NCBI RefSeq assembly: GCF_900113945.1
Contig: NZ_FORG01000011.1
Location: 1-64,000, forward strand
From: Xenorhabdus mauleonii
GTDB taxonomy: Bacteria; Pseudomonadota; Gammaproteobacteria; Enterobacterales; Enterobacteriaceae
Direction: 5' to 3'
DNA: 64,000 nucleotides
The notes under the pieces are model-generated. The model was given only the letters and a program-made list of their open reading frames with translations. It was not told where the DNA came from and ran no database searches. This document shows positions 53,412 through 61,234 of this stretch, one piece after another. Position 1 is the stretch's first letter. Each line of letters starts with the position of its first letter. The translations under genes were made by a program, and so were the position numbers.

Positions 53412-53990
53412 ATGGAATTTAATGAAGAGTTATTTTACACATGGTTACTCGATCAGCCTGCTATCAAACGTCATTCCACAAAATGGAAGATTGCCCACTG
53501 TATGGTCTGCTTGCTTGAATTATCTGTCGAAAATGCAGGAAAAAAGGTGCAGACGCGTCAATTATTTGAACGGGCAAACATCAATAAAGCCGGCCTTCAT
53601 TATGCGGTCGGTGGGATAAAGAACTTATGGACGCTGATCCAGCGGGCTACCACTGATTACGCGCATTGCCTATCCGAGACACAAAAATCCATCATCAACG
53701 CTATTTTCTCGGATAAATTGCATCCGGATTCAGCGAGCAATTCTGTTGAAAACAAGCCGGATGTCCGCTTAATGGATTACCCTTCCGCGTTGAGTCTCAT
53801 GATCCAACGGGACTACAGTATCTATCGGATGAGTTGGGCAGGCGGGCGGGTGAAATTGCACTGTGATAAGCGCAGAAAAGACGAACACGCCGAATTCTTA
53901 TTTATCTCGCCTGAAGGTATTGCTATTTCCTGGAACCCTTCTGTTCAGGATCAGCTGGCCGATAACTGGGCGGTTTACCGTGCACCCTAA
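53412..53990 (+). CDS. Protein with C-terminal DUF2829/Tad2-like (anti-Thoeris) domain
   Basis: 192 residues from ATG 53412, with TAGGAAA upstream. Residues 1-115 form a helical N-terminal part of unknown family. Residues about 121-190 (YPSALSLMIQRDYSIYRMSW, then FLFISPEGIAISWNPSVQDQ and LADNWAVYR) have the order of conserved features of DUF2829, the family of Thoeris anti-defence protein Tad2, which sequesters the cyclic signal of Thoeris defence. Tad2 proteins are usually single-domain, so the N-terminal extension is unusual. It is 7 bases after the nuclease gene. Recognition is by motif only. Confidence 0.6.
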   Translation: MEFNEELFYTWLLDQPAIKRHSTKWKIAHCMVCLLELSVENAGKKVQTRQLFERANINKAGLHYAVGGIKNLWTLIQRATTDYAHCLSETQKSIINAIFSDKLHPDSASNSVENKPDVRLMDYPSALSLMIQRDYSIYRMSWAGGRVKLHCDKRRKDEHAEFLFISPEGIAISWNPSVQDQLADNWAVYRAP

Positions 53991-54279
53991 GATTTATCTC
54001 TCCGTGCCGCTTAATATGCCCATTCGTGAAGTGGCGTTAGTTATCATTGAAGCAAGGTACAAAAATGCCGGCTATGCGGTAAGTAACCCCGTACGGTTTA
54101 GTCACGCCGGGGCGAACTTAGGCTCATTAGGAACACGGGTGTGTATGCTTGTCCTTGCCAGTGAAGTGTGGTTCCCGAAAGATTTTGAACGCGATCCGGT
54201 GTGTGTGGCGGAATACCACTATGCGTATGCACTGGGTAAACACATTATCGTTGATAAACACCGGTTGTTATTGTGCTAG
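53980..54279 (+). CDS. DUF4406/nucleoside-deoxyribosyltransferase-like protein
   Basis: 99 residues from GTG 53980, overlapping the previous stop by 11 bases; an upstream in-frame extension would overlap it much more. KIYLSVPLNMPIREVALVII, NAGYAVSNPV, MLVLASEVWFPKDFERDPVC and EYHYAYALGKHIIV follow the pattern of the DUF4406/nucleoside 2-deoxyribosyltransferase-like fold: a first strand, a GYxVxNP segment, a D/S-E-W loop, and a final E...A..LG helix. Phage members of this group are thought to act in nucleotide metabolism. The function is inferred. Confidence 0.5.
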   Translation: MHPKIYLSVPLNMPIREVALVIIEARYKNAGYAVSNPVRFSHAGANLGSLGTRVCMLVLASEVWFPKDFERDPVCVAEYHYAYALGKHIIVDKHRLLLC

Positions 54280-54310
54280 TTCGTTTCCTCCCTTAAAACT
54301 AAATAATTAG

Positions 54311-54318
54311 TTAGAATG
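54311..54318 (+). promoter_or_regulatory. TTAGAATG motif copy
   Basis: AATTAGTTAGAATGTTATT, 12-20 bases before the ATG at 54330, in the same orientation as the other copies. Confidence 0.45.
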
Positions 54319-54329
54319 TTATTATAAAC

Positions 54330-54539
54330 ATGGCAAAGAAATTCTATTACTTCAATGTCGCCTTTAGTCAGTTAGGGCTGGAGACGCAATCGGTGATCGT
54401 CAAACATCCCACACCAAGAATGACGCATCTTCGGTTATTGGAAGCTCAAACGAGTCTAGGTATCCGAGCGAGTTCAGCGATTATTAGTGTGAGTTTTTTG
54501 GGGAGAATGACAGAAAAACAATGGAATGAAGAAAGATGA
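54330..54539 (+). CDS. Small hypothetical phage protein
   Basis: 69 residues, basic. It starts MAKKFYYFNVAFSQLGLETQ and carries a VIVKHPTPRMTHLRLLEAQT segment. No family was recognised. It is preceded by a TTAGAAT motif and overlaps the next gene by 4 bases, so the two form an operon. Its size and position resemble the many small early genes of P1. Confidence 0.5.
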   Translation: MAKKFYYFNVAFSQLGLETQSVIVKHPTPRMTHLRLLEAQTSLGIRASSAIISVSFLGRMTEKQWNEER

Positions 54540-54799
54540 GTATTCATCAACAACCCACACCAAAAACCCGTGAGATTGCAGTGTTAATTGATGCTGAATG
54601 CGCAGAATATGACGAATTGATCAGCATTATCGAAGCCCGTGATCAGGAGATTGCCCAGCTTAAACTAAGGGTCAATGAGCTGGTGGGCTGCTTGTTGAGT
54701 GGAACACTGAACATGGTACGCCAAATTTGCGCCAGCATGGCGAGGAGCGAGAACAGCCAGCCGTCCGTATTCGAAAAGCACGGCAGGAAAATCGGCTAA
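54536..54799 (+). CDS. Small hypothetical phage protein with coiled coil
   Basis: 87 residues. A helical stretch (IEARDQEIAQLKLRVNELVG, about residues 36-55) suggests a short coiled coil. The C-terminus is basic. It overlaps the upstream gene by 4 bases. No known family and no membrane segment were found. Confidence 0.5.
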   Translation: MSIHQQPTPKTREIAVLIDAECAEYDELISIIEARDQEIAQLKLRVNELVGCLLSGTLNMVRQICASMARSENSQPSVFEKHGRKIG

Positions 54800-54860
54800 A
54801 AAAAGCAAGTTAACGCAGTTTTAGTATCCTTGTTGTTCAGCAACAAGAAATAAAAAATAT

Positions 54861-54868
54861 TTAGAATT
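54861..54868 (+). promoter_or_regulatory. TTAGAATT motif copy
   Basis: AAAATATTTAGAATTTACTT, 60 bases before the gene at 54929. Confidence 0.45.
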
Positions 54869-54928
54869 TACTTTCATGGCTCTAGGTGTGCCAATTTGCC
54901 AGACTTTTAGAAAGGATGAAGTAACGTT

Positions 54929-55153
54929 ATGAGCAAAACAAGACAGCAGCAAAATTCATCGTATATGGCCGGCTATTTTGATGGGTATAGCGGAAATTGC
55001 TACTGCCTTGGTCGTGGCGCATCCAGTTTCCGGTCGTGGTATTACCGAGGATATGTGAAAGGTTCCTGTGATGCCGAGAAACGAACGGCAAGATATAGAA
55101 TCGTAGGTAAGAGCATTCTTGGCCGCGTGTGGCATTCACTTTGGCAGAGGTAA
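54929..55153 (+). CDS. Small basic hypothetical phage protein
   Basis: 74 residues, rich in Arg, Tyr and Gly (MAGYFDGYSGNCYCLGRGAS, then SWYYRGYVKGSCDAEKRTAR). Three cysteines are present but without a clear zinc-binding spacing. It has a TTAGAATT motif upstream. AAGGATG lies about 15 bases before the ATG. The function is unknown. Confidence 0.45.
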   Translation: MSKTRQQQNSSYMAGYFDGYSGNCYCLGRGASSFRSWYYRGYVKGSCDAEKRTARYRIVGKSILGRVWHSLWQR

Positions 55154-55242
55154 CACAATGATTGTGCTGTGATGAGCATACGTATAAATATTGAAGCATT
55201 TTGTTAGCATTAGCTGGCGCATAAAATCCAAGAGAGCACGCG

Positions 55243-55482
55243 ATGAACGAAGACGAAATCCACCGCCTGAAAACAGAAATATCTGAAAGAATGGAAGCAC
55301 TGATATTTTTAAAAGATCACATTGGCTGCTTCCCAAATAATATGGACTCTACATATACCGGACTTATTTTCAAAAAATGGCGGTTTATCAAATCACTTGA
55401 AAACGAAATTATTTTCGCCAATGGTGTACAACCTGCAATCACCGAAAGTGAATTTACTTTGGCGTTTAATGATATGAGTTAA
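55243..55482 (+). CDS. Small hypothetical phage protein
   Basis: 79 residues, mostly helical and acidic (MNEDEIHRLKTEISERMEAL at the N-terminus), with a GAGAG site 9 bases before the start. No family was recognised. It is followed by a non-coding stretch with a strong terminator. Confidence 0.5.
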   Translation: MNEDEIHRLKTEISERMEALIFLKDHIGCFPNNMDSTYTGLIFKKWRFIKSLENEIIFANGVQPAITESEFTLAFNDMS

Positions 55483-55612
55483 CTTCTCTGCCTGCTGGTT
55501 CAGCATCCTGTTCTGGTATCAATATTATCATTGTGATGACCGAATGAATAAATTCCGACCTGTGTTCTATTGGTTCAGCGAATTAGCAGAGTGATATCAG
55601 TTCGACACCCTT

Positions 55613-55658
55613 GACGGCACCAGAATTTTGCTAATCTGGCTGGTGGCCGTCCTTTTTT
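55613..55658 (+). terminator. Rho-independent terminator
   Basis: GACGGCACCAG pairs with CTGGTGGCCGTC (one bulge) and is followed by six T. It ends the run of small plus-strand genes. The rest of 55483-55890 is AT-rich with no gene. Confidence 0.8.
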
Positions 55659-55827
55659 GATGTTCAGTGAATATTCTTCATATGAACAGCTTTCTGTCCT
55701 TCCTTCATATAGAGAACAATTAGATTGTAGGTATTATAAAGGTAGTGTAAATATACCTAACATTATGTATTTAATGTGTTTTTTATGAATTTGTTTTGTT
55801 TGAATTTTCAACGTAATAATGAGAATT

Positions 55828-55834
55828 TTAGAAT
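55828..55834 (+). promoter_or_regulatory. TTAGAAT motif copy upstream of the methyltransferase
   Basis: GAGAATTTTAGAATCATT, 57 bases before the ATG at 55891. Confidence 0.4.
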
Positions 55835-55890
55835 CATTCTTTTTACCTCACGGAAGATTCAGATTTAATAGCAATTATGGAAAATAAATA

Positions 55891-57234
55891 ATGATTCATT
55901 TCGGTTCAGTGTGTTCCGGGATTGAGGCTGCAAGTGTAGCTTGGGAACCGCTGGGTATGTCTCCGGTCTGGTTCAGCGAAATAGAAAAATTTCCCAATGC
56001 GGTACTAAAATACCATTGGCCGCATATCCATAATCTGGGAGATATGACCAGGCTCCCAGCGATGATTGCTGATAATCAGGCAGATGCGCCGGATATTTTG
56101 GTCGGTGGAACACCTTGTCAGGCGTTTAGTCTGGCTGGTCTTCGCAATGGTCTGAAAGACGAGCGAGGACAACTAACATTATCATTCGTGGAATTAGCCA
56201 ATGCCATTGACACAGCTAGAGCCGAAAACGGCAAACCATCGTCTATCATCGTCTGGGAAAATGTACCAGGCGTCTTATCCAGTAAAGATAATGCCTTCGG
56301 CTGTTTTCTTGCAGGGCTTGCCGGAGAGGATGAACCGTTGCAGCCGTCAGGGAAAAAATGGACAAACGCAGGTTATGTGTCTGGATCACAAAGGAACATC
56401 GCATGGCGAGTGCTCGATGCTCAATATTTCGGAGTGGCCCAACGACGCCGACGTGTGTTTGTTGTCGCAAGTGCTCGAAAAAACTTCTGTCCCGCCACGG
56501 TACTTTTTGAGCCAGAAAGCATGCGCAGGGATACTCCGCCGAGCAGAAAGGAGAGGGAAGCCATTACCAGCGATGTTGTTCTCCGCCTTACAAGTGGTGG
56601 TGAAACAACAGGAACCTTGTTAGCTAGCTGTGGTAGCAAACAATTTCTGGGTAATCAGGAAGTTTTTTCTGGTGACTTCCATATTGTGTCATGTCAGCCT
56701 CAAAAATACAGCCATTGGGATTCTACGTTAAATCCACACCCGACCTTGAACCAAAGTCATAGCACAGGCGGGATAGGGATGAGCAATCAGGAAATATTTT
56801 CTCAGCGTGGCAGTGGGCTGATATCCCCCCACCGTCTGCTTTCATTTGGTGAATACCGAGCTGATGATATTGCCTCAACATTGAAGTTACGGGACTGCAA
56901 AAGCGCTACTGATTTGATGGTTTATTCACTGGCAGGAAATACGATAAACCGTGCATCTGGAAATGGTGGTAATGGCAAGGGTTATAAAGCTGAAATTTCT
57001 TACACATTGACTGAAAGCAAAGTTCACAGTGTGAGTCATGGTCATACCGTGCGCCGTCTAACACCAGTTGAATGCGAACGTTTACAGGGGTTTCCTGATA
57101 ATCATACTCAGATTCCGTGGAACAAAAAATCAGAAGAAAACTGTCCCGATGGTCATCGCTATCAGGCGATAGGTAATTCAATGGCCGTGCCTGTCATGGC
57201 ATGGATAGGAAAACGAATTCTGATGCAAAAGTGA
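55891..57234 (+). CDS. DNA C5-cytosine methyltransferase
   Basis: 447 residues. Motif I FGSVCSGIEAASVAW, motif IV GGTPCQAFSLAG with catalytic Cys76, motif VI WENVPGVLSS, motif VIII AQRRRRVFVVA, motif IX RRLTPVECERLQGFPDN and motif X YQAIGNSMAVPVM are all intact. Between VIII and IX, about 190 residues form the target-recognition region. Phage enzymes of this kind protect DNA against restriction. There is no partner endonuclease nearby, so it is an orphan methylase. Its target sequence cannot be read from the protein. Confidence 0.92.
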   Translation: MIHFGSVCSGIEAASVAWEPLGMSPVWFSEIEKFPNAVLKYHWPHIHNLGDMTRLPAMIADNQADAPDILVGGTPCQAFSLAGLRNGLKDERGQLTLSFVELANAIDTARAENGKPSSIIVWENVPGVLSSKDNAFGCFLAGLAGEDEPLQPSGKKWTNAGYVSGSQRNIAWRVLDAQYFGVAQRRRRVFVVASARKNFCPATVLFEPESMRRDTPPSRKEREAITSDVVLRLTSGGETTGTLLASCGSKQFLGNQEVFSGDFHIVSCQPQKYSHWDSTLNPHPTLNQSHSTGGIGMSNQEIFSQRGSGLISPHRLLSFGEYRADDIASTLKLRDCKSATDLMVYSLAGNTINRASGNGGNGKGYKAEISYTLTESKVHSVSHGHTVRRLTPVECERLQGFPDNHTQIPWNKKSEENCPDGHRYQAIGNSMAVPVMAWIGKRILMQK

Positions 57235-57444
57235 TTTGCTTCAACAATAGCAAATAGCATCTTTTTCTTTCCTTTAGCGATCGGTCTTGATGTTATTTGC
57301 ACTTAGCCACTTAGGATATTGTTGACAATGTGAGTGTCTATATCCTTATTTATCTATATAATCACTGCATATTTAATTAATAACTTATTGTAATAATTGA
57401 ATATTTATTTCTCTTTTCTGTTTTTTAGGTAATATAAAAATTAT

Positions 57445-57452
57445 TTAGAATT
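57445..57452 (+). promoter_or_regulatory. TTAGAATT motif copy
   Basis: AAAATTATTTAGAATTTCCTT, 16 bases before the GTG start at 57468. Confidence 0.45.
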
Positions 57453-57467
57453 TCCTTGGGATAGAGC

Positions 57468-57863
57468 GTGAAAGAGAAAATCTCCAATATCCATTTGGCA
57501 GATGTACTTCTGAGAGAAAATCGGCCTCTGACCGCTAAAGAGGTCATGGATTCCATTCGCCGGCACCATCCCCATATAGAAATAGACAAAGACTTTGTTT
57601 ATGCCCGGCTTAACGTGTTTTGTTCGTCAAAAAACATTGTTTGCATCATGGATACCAGCGTTCGGCCAAGAACCTTTGAGATGAAATACATCACACAAGC
57701 ACACTTCAAACCACGCAATGGAGTCTTTATTGATTTCTCTACAACAGTAATCCCTGCTGGTGGGGTTAAAGATGATGAAAAAAAGGCCGCAAAAAATGCA
57801 GCCTTATTATGTAAAATTTGGGATGACATTATCCGTAAGAGAGGAAAGACTAATATTTCATAG
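57468..57863 (+). CDS. Hypothetical protein with winged-helix-like N-terminus
   Basis: 131 residues from GTG 57468. Residues 8-75 (LADVLLRENRPLTAKEVMDS, then HPHIEIDKDFVYARLNVFC) resemble a winged-helix DNA-binding domain. A GVKDDEKKAAKNAALLCKIW helix forms the C-terminus. No exact family was recognised. It carries a TTAGAATT motif just upstream, so it belongs to the same regulatory group as the preceding small genes. Confidence 0.5.
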   Translation: MKEKISNIHLADVLLRENRPLTAKEVMDSIRRHHPHIEIDKDFVYARLNVFCSSKNIVCIMDTSVRPRTFEMKYITQAHFKPRNGVFIDFSTTVIPAGGVKDDEKKAAKNAALLCKIWDDIIRKRGKTNIS

Positions 57864-57977
57864 AACCCATTCAGAATATTTTTAAACCTGAATGTTTTTG
57901 ATGTAATCCGCAGAAATGGGAAGAGGTCATGCCAGTGGCATTAGCCGAAAAGTGTTCATGAAAATTGAAATTCAGGT

Positions 57978-58010
57978 GCCCTATACTGGTCAGTAAGTCA
58001 CGTATAGGGC
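57978..58010. promoter_or_regulatory. Perfect 9-bp inverted repeat
   Basis: GCCCTATAC and GTATAGGGC, with 15 bases between them, lie between the 57468 gene and the partition operon. This could be an operator or terminator stem. There is no T run. Confidence 0.45.
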
Positions 58011-58215
58011 AATAATCACAAAAATTAGCAAGTTTGGCCTCACTCGCCGTCTTTTTCTATCAATTCTCTGTAGTAAAAACCAACCAATCCTACTTTCGTT
58101 TTGACTTTCATTGTTAATGCAGCAGAACCAACTAAGTTTGCCAGTAAAGGAATTTTCTACTGGAATTTGCTTCAAGTTATATCGATAAAAAATTATATGG
58201 ATGATATTTTTGTAA

Positions 58216-58259
58216 ATTGTACATTGTTTTTTTGAAAAAACATAAAAAGTATGTACAAT
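58216..58259 (+). promoter_or_regulatory. parOP: Putative par operator/promoter region
   Basis: ATTGTACAT (58216-58224) and ATGTACAAT (58251-58259) form a perfect inverted repeat around an A/T tract, 38 bases before parA. P1 ParA represses its own operon by binding an inverted repeat in the same place. Confidence 0.65.
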
Positions 58260-58296
58260 CATAATTATCTTACACATTTACATAAGGGTTGTGTAT

Positions 58297-59499
58297 ATGC
58301 AAAAAAATTACGGCGGGATTCCAGATATAGCGAAAAGAGCTGAATTCATGCTACAAGGGCTAAGTGATCAAATTGAACAACAACGAATAGAACTTGATCA
58401 AACTGAATATTACCAGAGATTTACAAAAAACTCTGTTGCCAAGATGCCTATGCTAAATCGGCGATCGGTAGATCAAGCCATAATAGAGATGGAAGAACAA
58501 GGATATGAATTTAGCAGGCGTCAGACTGGTTCTACTTCTCAGTATGCACTAACACTTCAAAATGTTATAGATATCTATAAACACCGTAATATTCCTACTT
58601 ATCGAGAGAAGTGGGGAGATGCCTTCAGTATTTTCGTGGTTAATCTTAAAGGTGGGGTATCAAAAACTGTGTCAACCGTGACACTTGCTCATGGTTTACG
58701 TGCGCATCCATCTTTAATTCATAACGATTTACGTATATTAGTTATTGATATGGATCCACAGGCATCTAGCACAATGTTTTTAAGTCACCACAATAGCATT
58801 GGCTCTGTTTTGGAAACAGCGGCTCAAGCTATGCTTAATAACGTAAGTCGTGAACAACTTTTAGAACAATTTGTCCATCCTACGGTTATGCCTGGCGTAG
58901 ATGTAATGCCAGCTTCTATTGATGATGCCTTTGTAGCAAGCGAGTGGAATCAACTGGTGCAACAATATTTGCCCGGTATGTCTCCGTCTAATGTGTTACG
59001 AAAAACGGTTATTGAGCGCCTTTCTAAAGATTATGATTTTATTTTCATTGATACGGGGCCACATCTGGATGCATTTATGCTTAATGCCATTGCAGCCAGT
59101 AATCTTTTGCTGACTCCAACTCCCCCAGCCCAAGTTGATTTCCATTCAACAATGAAATATCTGACTCGATTGCCTGAAATGATCGAACGTATTGAGGAAG
59201 AGGGAATAGAACTAAATTTGCAGGGTAATATTGGTTTCATGTCGAAAATGGGACTCAAATATGACCATCAAACTTCACAAAGCTATGCCCGTGAAGTTTT
59301 CACTGCTTCAATGCTTGATGCATCACTTCCACGATTAGATGGATTTGAACGTTGTGGTGAAACTTTTGATACGGTAATTAGTGCCAATCCGGCATCGTAT
59401 CCAGGAAGCCCAGATGCATTAAGGAATGCCAAGAACCAGGCGGATATTTTCGTTCGTGCTGTATTCGACAGAATTGAGTATATAAGGAGTCAACAATGA
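58297..59499 (+). CDS. parA: Partition ATPase ParA, P1 type
   Basis: 400 residues from ATG 58297, with AAGGG 8 bases upstream; a GTG two codons earlier is less likely. The N-terminal helix-turn-helix region typical of type Ia ParA (about residues 20-95) is followed by deviant Walker A FVVNLKGGVSKTVSTVTLAH, Walker A' VIDMDPQASSTMFLS and Walker B FIFIDTGPHLDAFML. Blocks such as EQFVHPTVMPGVDVMPASID and PRLDGFERCGETFDTVISAN are close to P1 ParA (398 residues). It moves and positions plasmid copies with ParB and represses the par promoter. parB overlaps its stop by 4 bases. Confidence 0.95.
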   Translation: MQKNYGGIPDIAKRAEFMLQGLSDQIEQQRIELDQTEYYQRFTKNSVAKMPMLNRRSVDQAIIEMEEQGYEFSRRQTGSTSQYALTLQNVIDIYKHRNIPTYREKWGDAFSIFVVNLKGGVSKTVSTVTLAHGLRAHPSLIHNDLRILVIDMDPQASSTMFLSHHNSIGSVLETAAQAMLNNVSREQLLEQFVHPTVMPGVDVMPASIDDAFVASEWNQLVQQYLPGMSPSNVLRKTVIERLSKDYDFIFIDTGPHLDAFMLNAIAASNLLLTPTPPAQVDFHSTMKYLTRLPEMIERIEEEGIELNLQGNIGFMSKMGLKYDHQTSQSYAREVFTASMLDASLPRLDGFERCGETFDTVISANPASYPGSPDALRNAKNQADIFVRAVFDRIEYIRSQQ

Positions 59500-60500
59500 G
59501 CAAAAACAAAACCATTCGGCGACTTGGGCGGACAATGGGAAATTCTCCACTCAATCATATGATGAATTCTCAGGAAGCTGAAAAACGAACCTTTACTCTT
59601 TCCTCTGGAAAAAAAGTGGTTTTTACACGCCAGCATATTCCTGCAAATGAGTTGGAAGAAAAAACATTTGTTGATCCTGCCATTAATGGCCGCGACCAAA
59701 GCACGTTAACTAGAGAATCCTTACAGGATATTATTAGAACGATAATCCTACAGCAGTTTTTCCCGGCCATCGGGCGTGTCATTGATGGGAATATTGAAAT
59801 ACTGGATGGTTCACGCCGTCGTGCCGCCTGTATTTTTCTGAATATAGGGTTGGATGTTCTACTTACTGATGAAAGCATTGACGTGCAAGATGCCCGCCAA
59901 TTGGCCGCGGATTTACAGACAGCTAAAGAACATAATTTACGAGAATTGGGATTGCGTTTTCAGTTCATGCTGGATAGTGGAATGAAACAGCGTGATATTG
60001 CTGAAGTTGAGGGTATTTCAACTGCAAAAGTCACGCGAGCATTGCAAGCAGCGTCAGTTCCAGCAGAAATGATTGCTTTTTTCCCAGTTGTTTCCGAATT
60101 ATCTCTATCAGACTATAAGTTCTTGCTGAGTATGATGGAACAGGTTAAGAAATTAAATCTTTCATTAGACGAAATATTGGATGAAATCCGTGACAAGATG
60201 GAACAGGTTGAAATAAAAGAACAAACTCCAGATGCCATTAAAAACGCTATTATGAGTCATTTCCGTAGTGTAAAACTAACACGGAAATCCAGCCATTCAG
60301 ATCCCGTTACTGTGAGTCAATTGAGGATATTTGAAGATAAACGCACTTATGCACGGCGCAAAGAACACCAGAAAAACAGAACAGTTGTGTATGAATTTTC
60401 GCGCCTTGATAAAGAACTTCAATCACGTATTGATTTAGCTTTAAATGAAATTTTTGAATCATCTGAAAATGAAGAAACATTCTCAGTTGATAATCATTGA
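59496..60500 (+). CDS. parB: Partition site-binding protein ParB, P1 type
   Basis: 334 residues, nearly identical in length to P1 ParB (333). It has an N-terminal ParB/Sulfiredoxin-like segment with GNIEILDGSRRRAACIFLNI, a central helix-turn-helix (SGMKQRDIAEVEGISTAKVT), and a C-terminal dimer domain with the box-B recognition region (SHSDPVTVSQLRIFEDKRTY). It binds parS downstream, spreads and recruits ParA. The gene is translationally coupled to parA. Confidence 0.95.
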   Translation: MSKNKTIRRLGRTMGNSPLNHMMNSQEAEKRTFTLSSGKKVVFTRQHIPANELEEKTFVDPAINGRDQSTLTRESLQDIIRTIILQQFFPAIGRVIDGNIEILDGSRRRAACIFLNIGLDVLLTDESIDVQDARQLAADLQTAKEHNLRELGLRFQFMLDSGMKQRDIAEVEGISTAKVTRALQAASVPAEMIAFFPVVSELSLSDYKFLLSMMEQVKKLNLSLDEILDEIRDKMEQVEIKEQTPDAIKNAIMSHFRSVKLTRKSSHSDPVTVSQLRIFEDKRTYARRKEHQKNRTVVYEFSRLDKELQSRIDLALNEIFESSENEETFSVDNH

Positions 60501-60846
60501 CGCTTACGTACCTTGAAGACAAAAATTCCTACGGTTTCAAGTGTATTCACTCAGACTAGATCTGACACTTCTATTTGAAAAGAAGAGAGTTATTCTCTTT
60601 GGTGAAAGGCTTCGAATCTTAAATCAAAGAGTGTAACTCTCATACTTCATACCAGCAAATCAAGAACCCAAAAAATTCTTAATCTGACTAAAAGATTCGT
60701 TTATGTCTCAAGTGGTTGTAAAATGATGGGTGTTATATCGTTACAGGGAATTCATGGGAAACTGGATTTATTAGTCAATTTTGTAGAATTCTCAATATCA
60801 AAAAAGTGTCGTTGAACAAACGGGACAAACTATCATTGAATATTTC

Positions 60847-60854
60847 TTAGAATT
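60847..60854 (+). promoter_or_regulatory. TTAGAATT motif copy
   Basis: AATATTTCTTAGAATTTCCTG, in the gap between parB and parS. The rest of 60501-60990 holds no gene. GAGAGTTA and TAACTCTC form a loose inverted repeat at about 60585-60640. Confidence 0.35.
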
Positions 60855-60994
60855 TCCTGCTTACTGTCAGATACGTGCCGATAATGAATCATAAAAACAA
60901 GATTTTTGTTTTCAGAAGTGGCATCCAGTCTACTCGATCATTCCTGCGGTAAAATCGAAGAAAAAACAGGTGAAAATCAGATGATTTACTGGGA

Positions 60995-61072
60995 ATTTCA
61001 CTTTGAAATTTTTCTTAAAAATCCTATTAAATCATAATGATATAAATGAATAAAGTTGCGGGGAAATTTCAC
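60995..61072 (+). other. parS: parS-like centromere
   Basis: ATTTCAC (60995-61001) is followed directly by TTTGAAAT (61002-61009), i.e. two heptameric A-boxes head to head, and a third ATTTCAC lies at 61066-61072. The 57 bases between are AT-rich, as expected for an IHF bend site. P1 parS, likewise downstream of parB, is built from ATTTCAC/ATTTCAA boxes around an IHF site within about 85 bp. Clear B-boxes could not be identified. Confidence 0.6.
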
Positions 61073-61234
61073 TTTTTTCTTTCGTCACCCGTTGTTTTTA
61101 TATTTAAGAGATGGTTTCAAGTTGATCTAGTTACTCAGTATAAAGGTTGGATTATGCTGAAATATTACATTAATGGAACATATTAATGCTTGTGTATCAT
61201 CAAGCTCATTGAGGGGTTACTTGAGTCGATAGGG

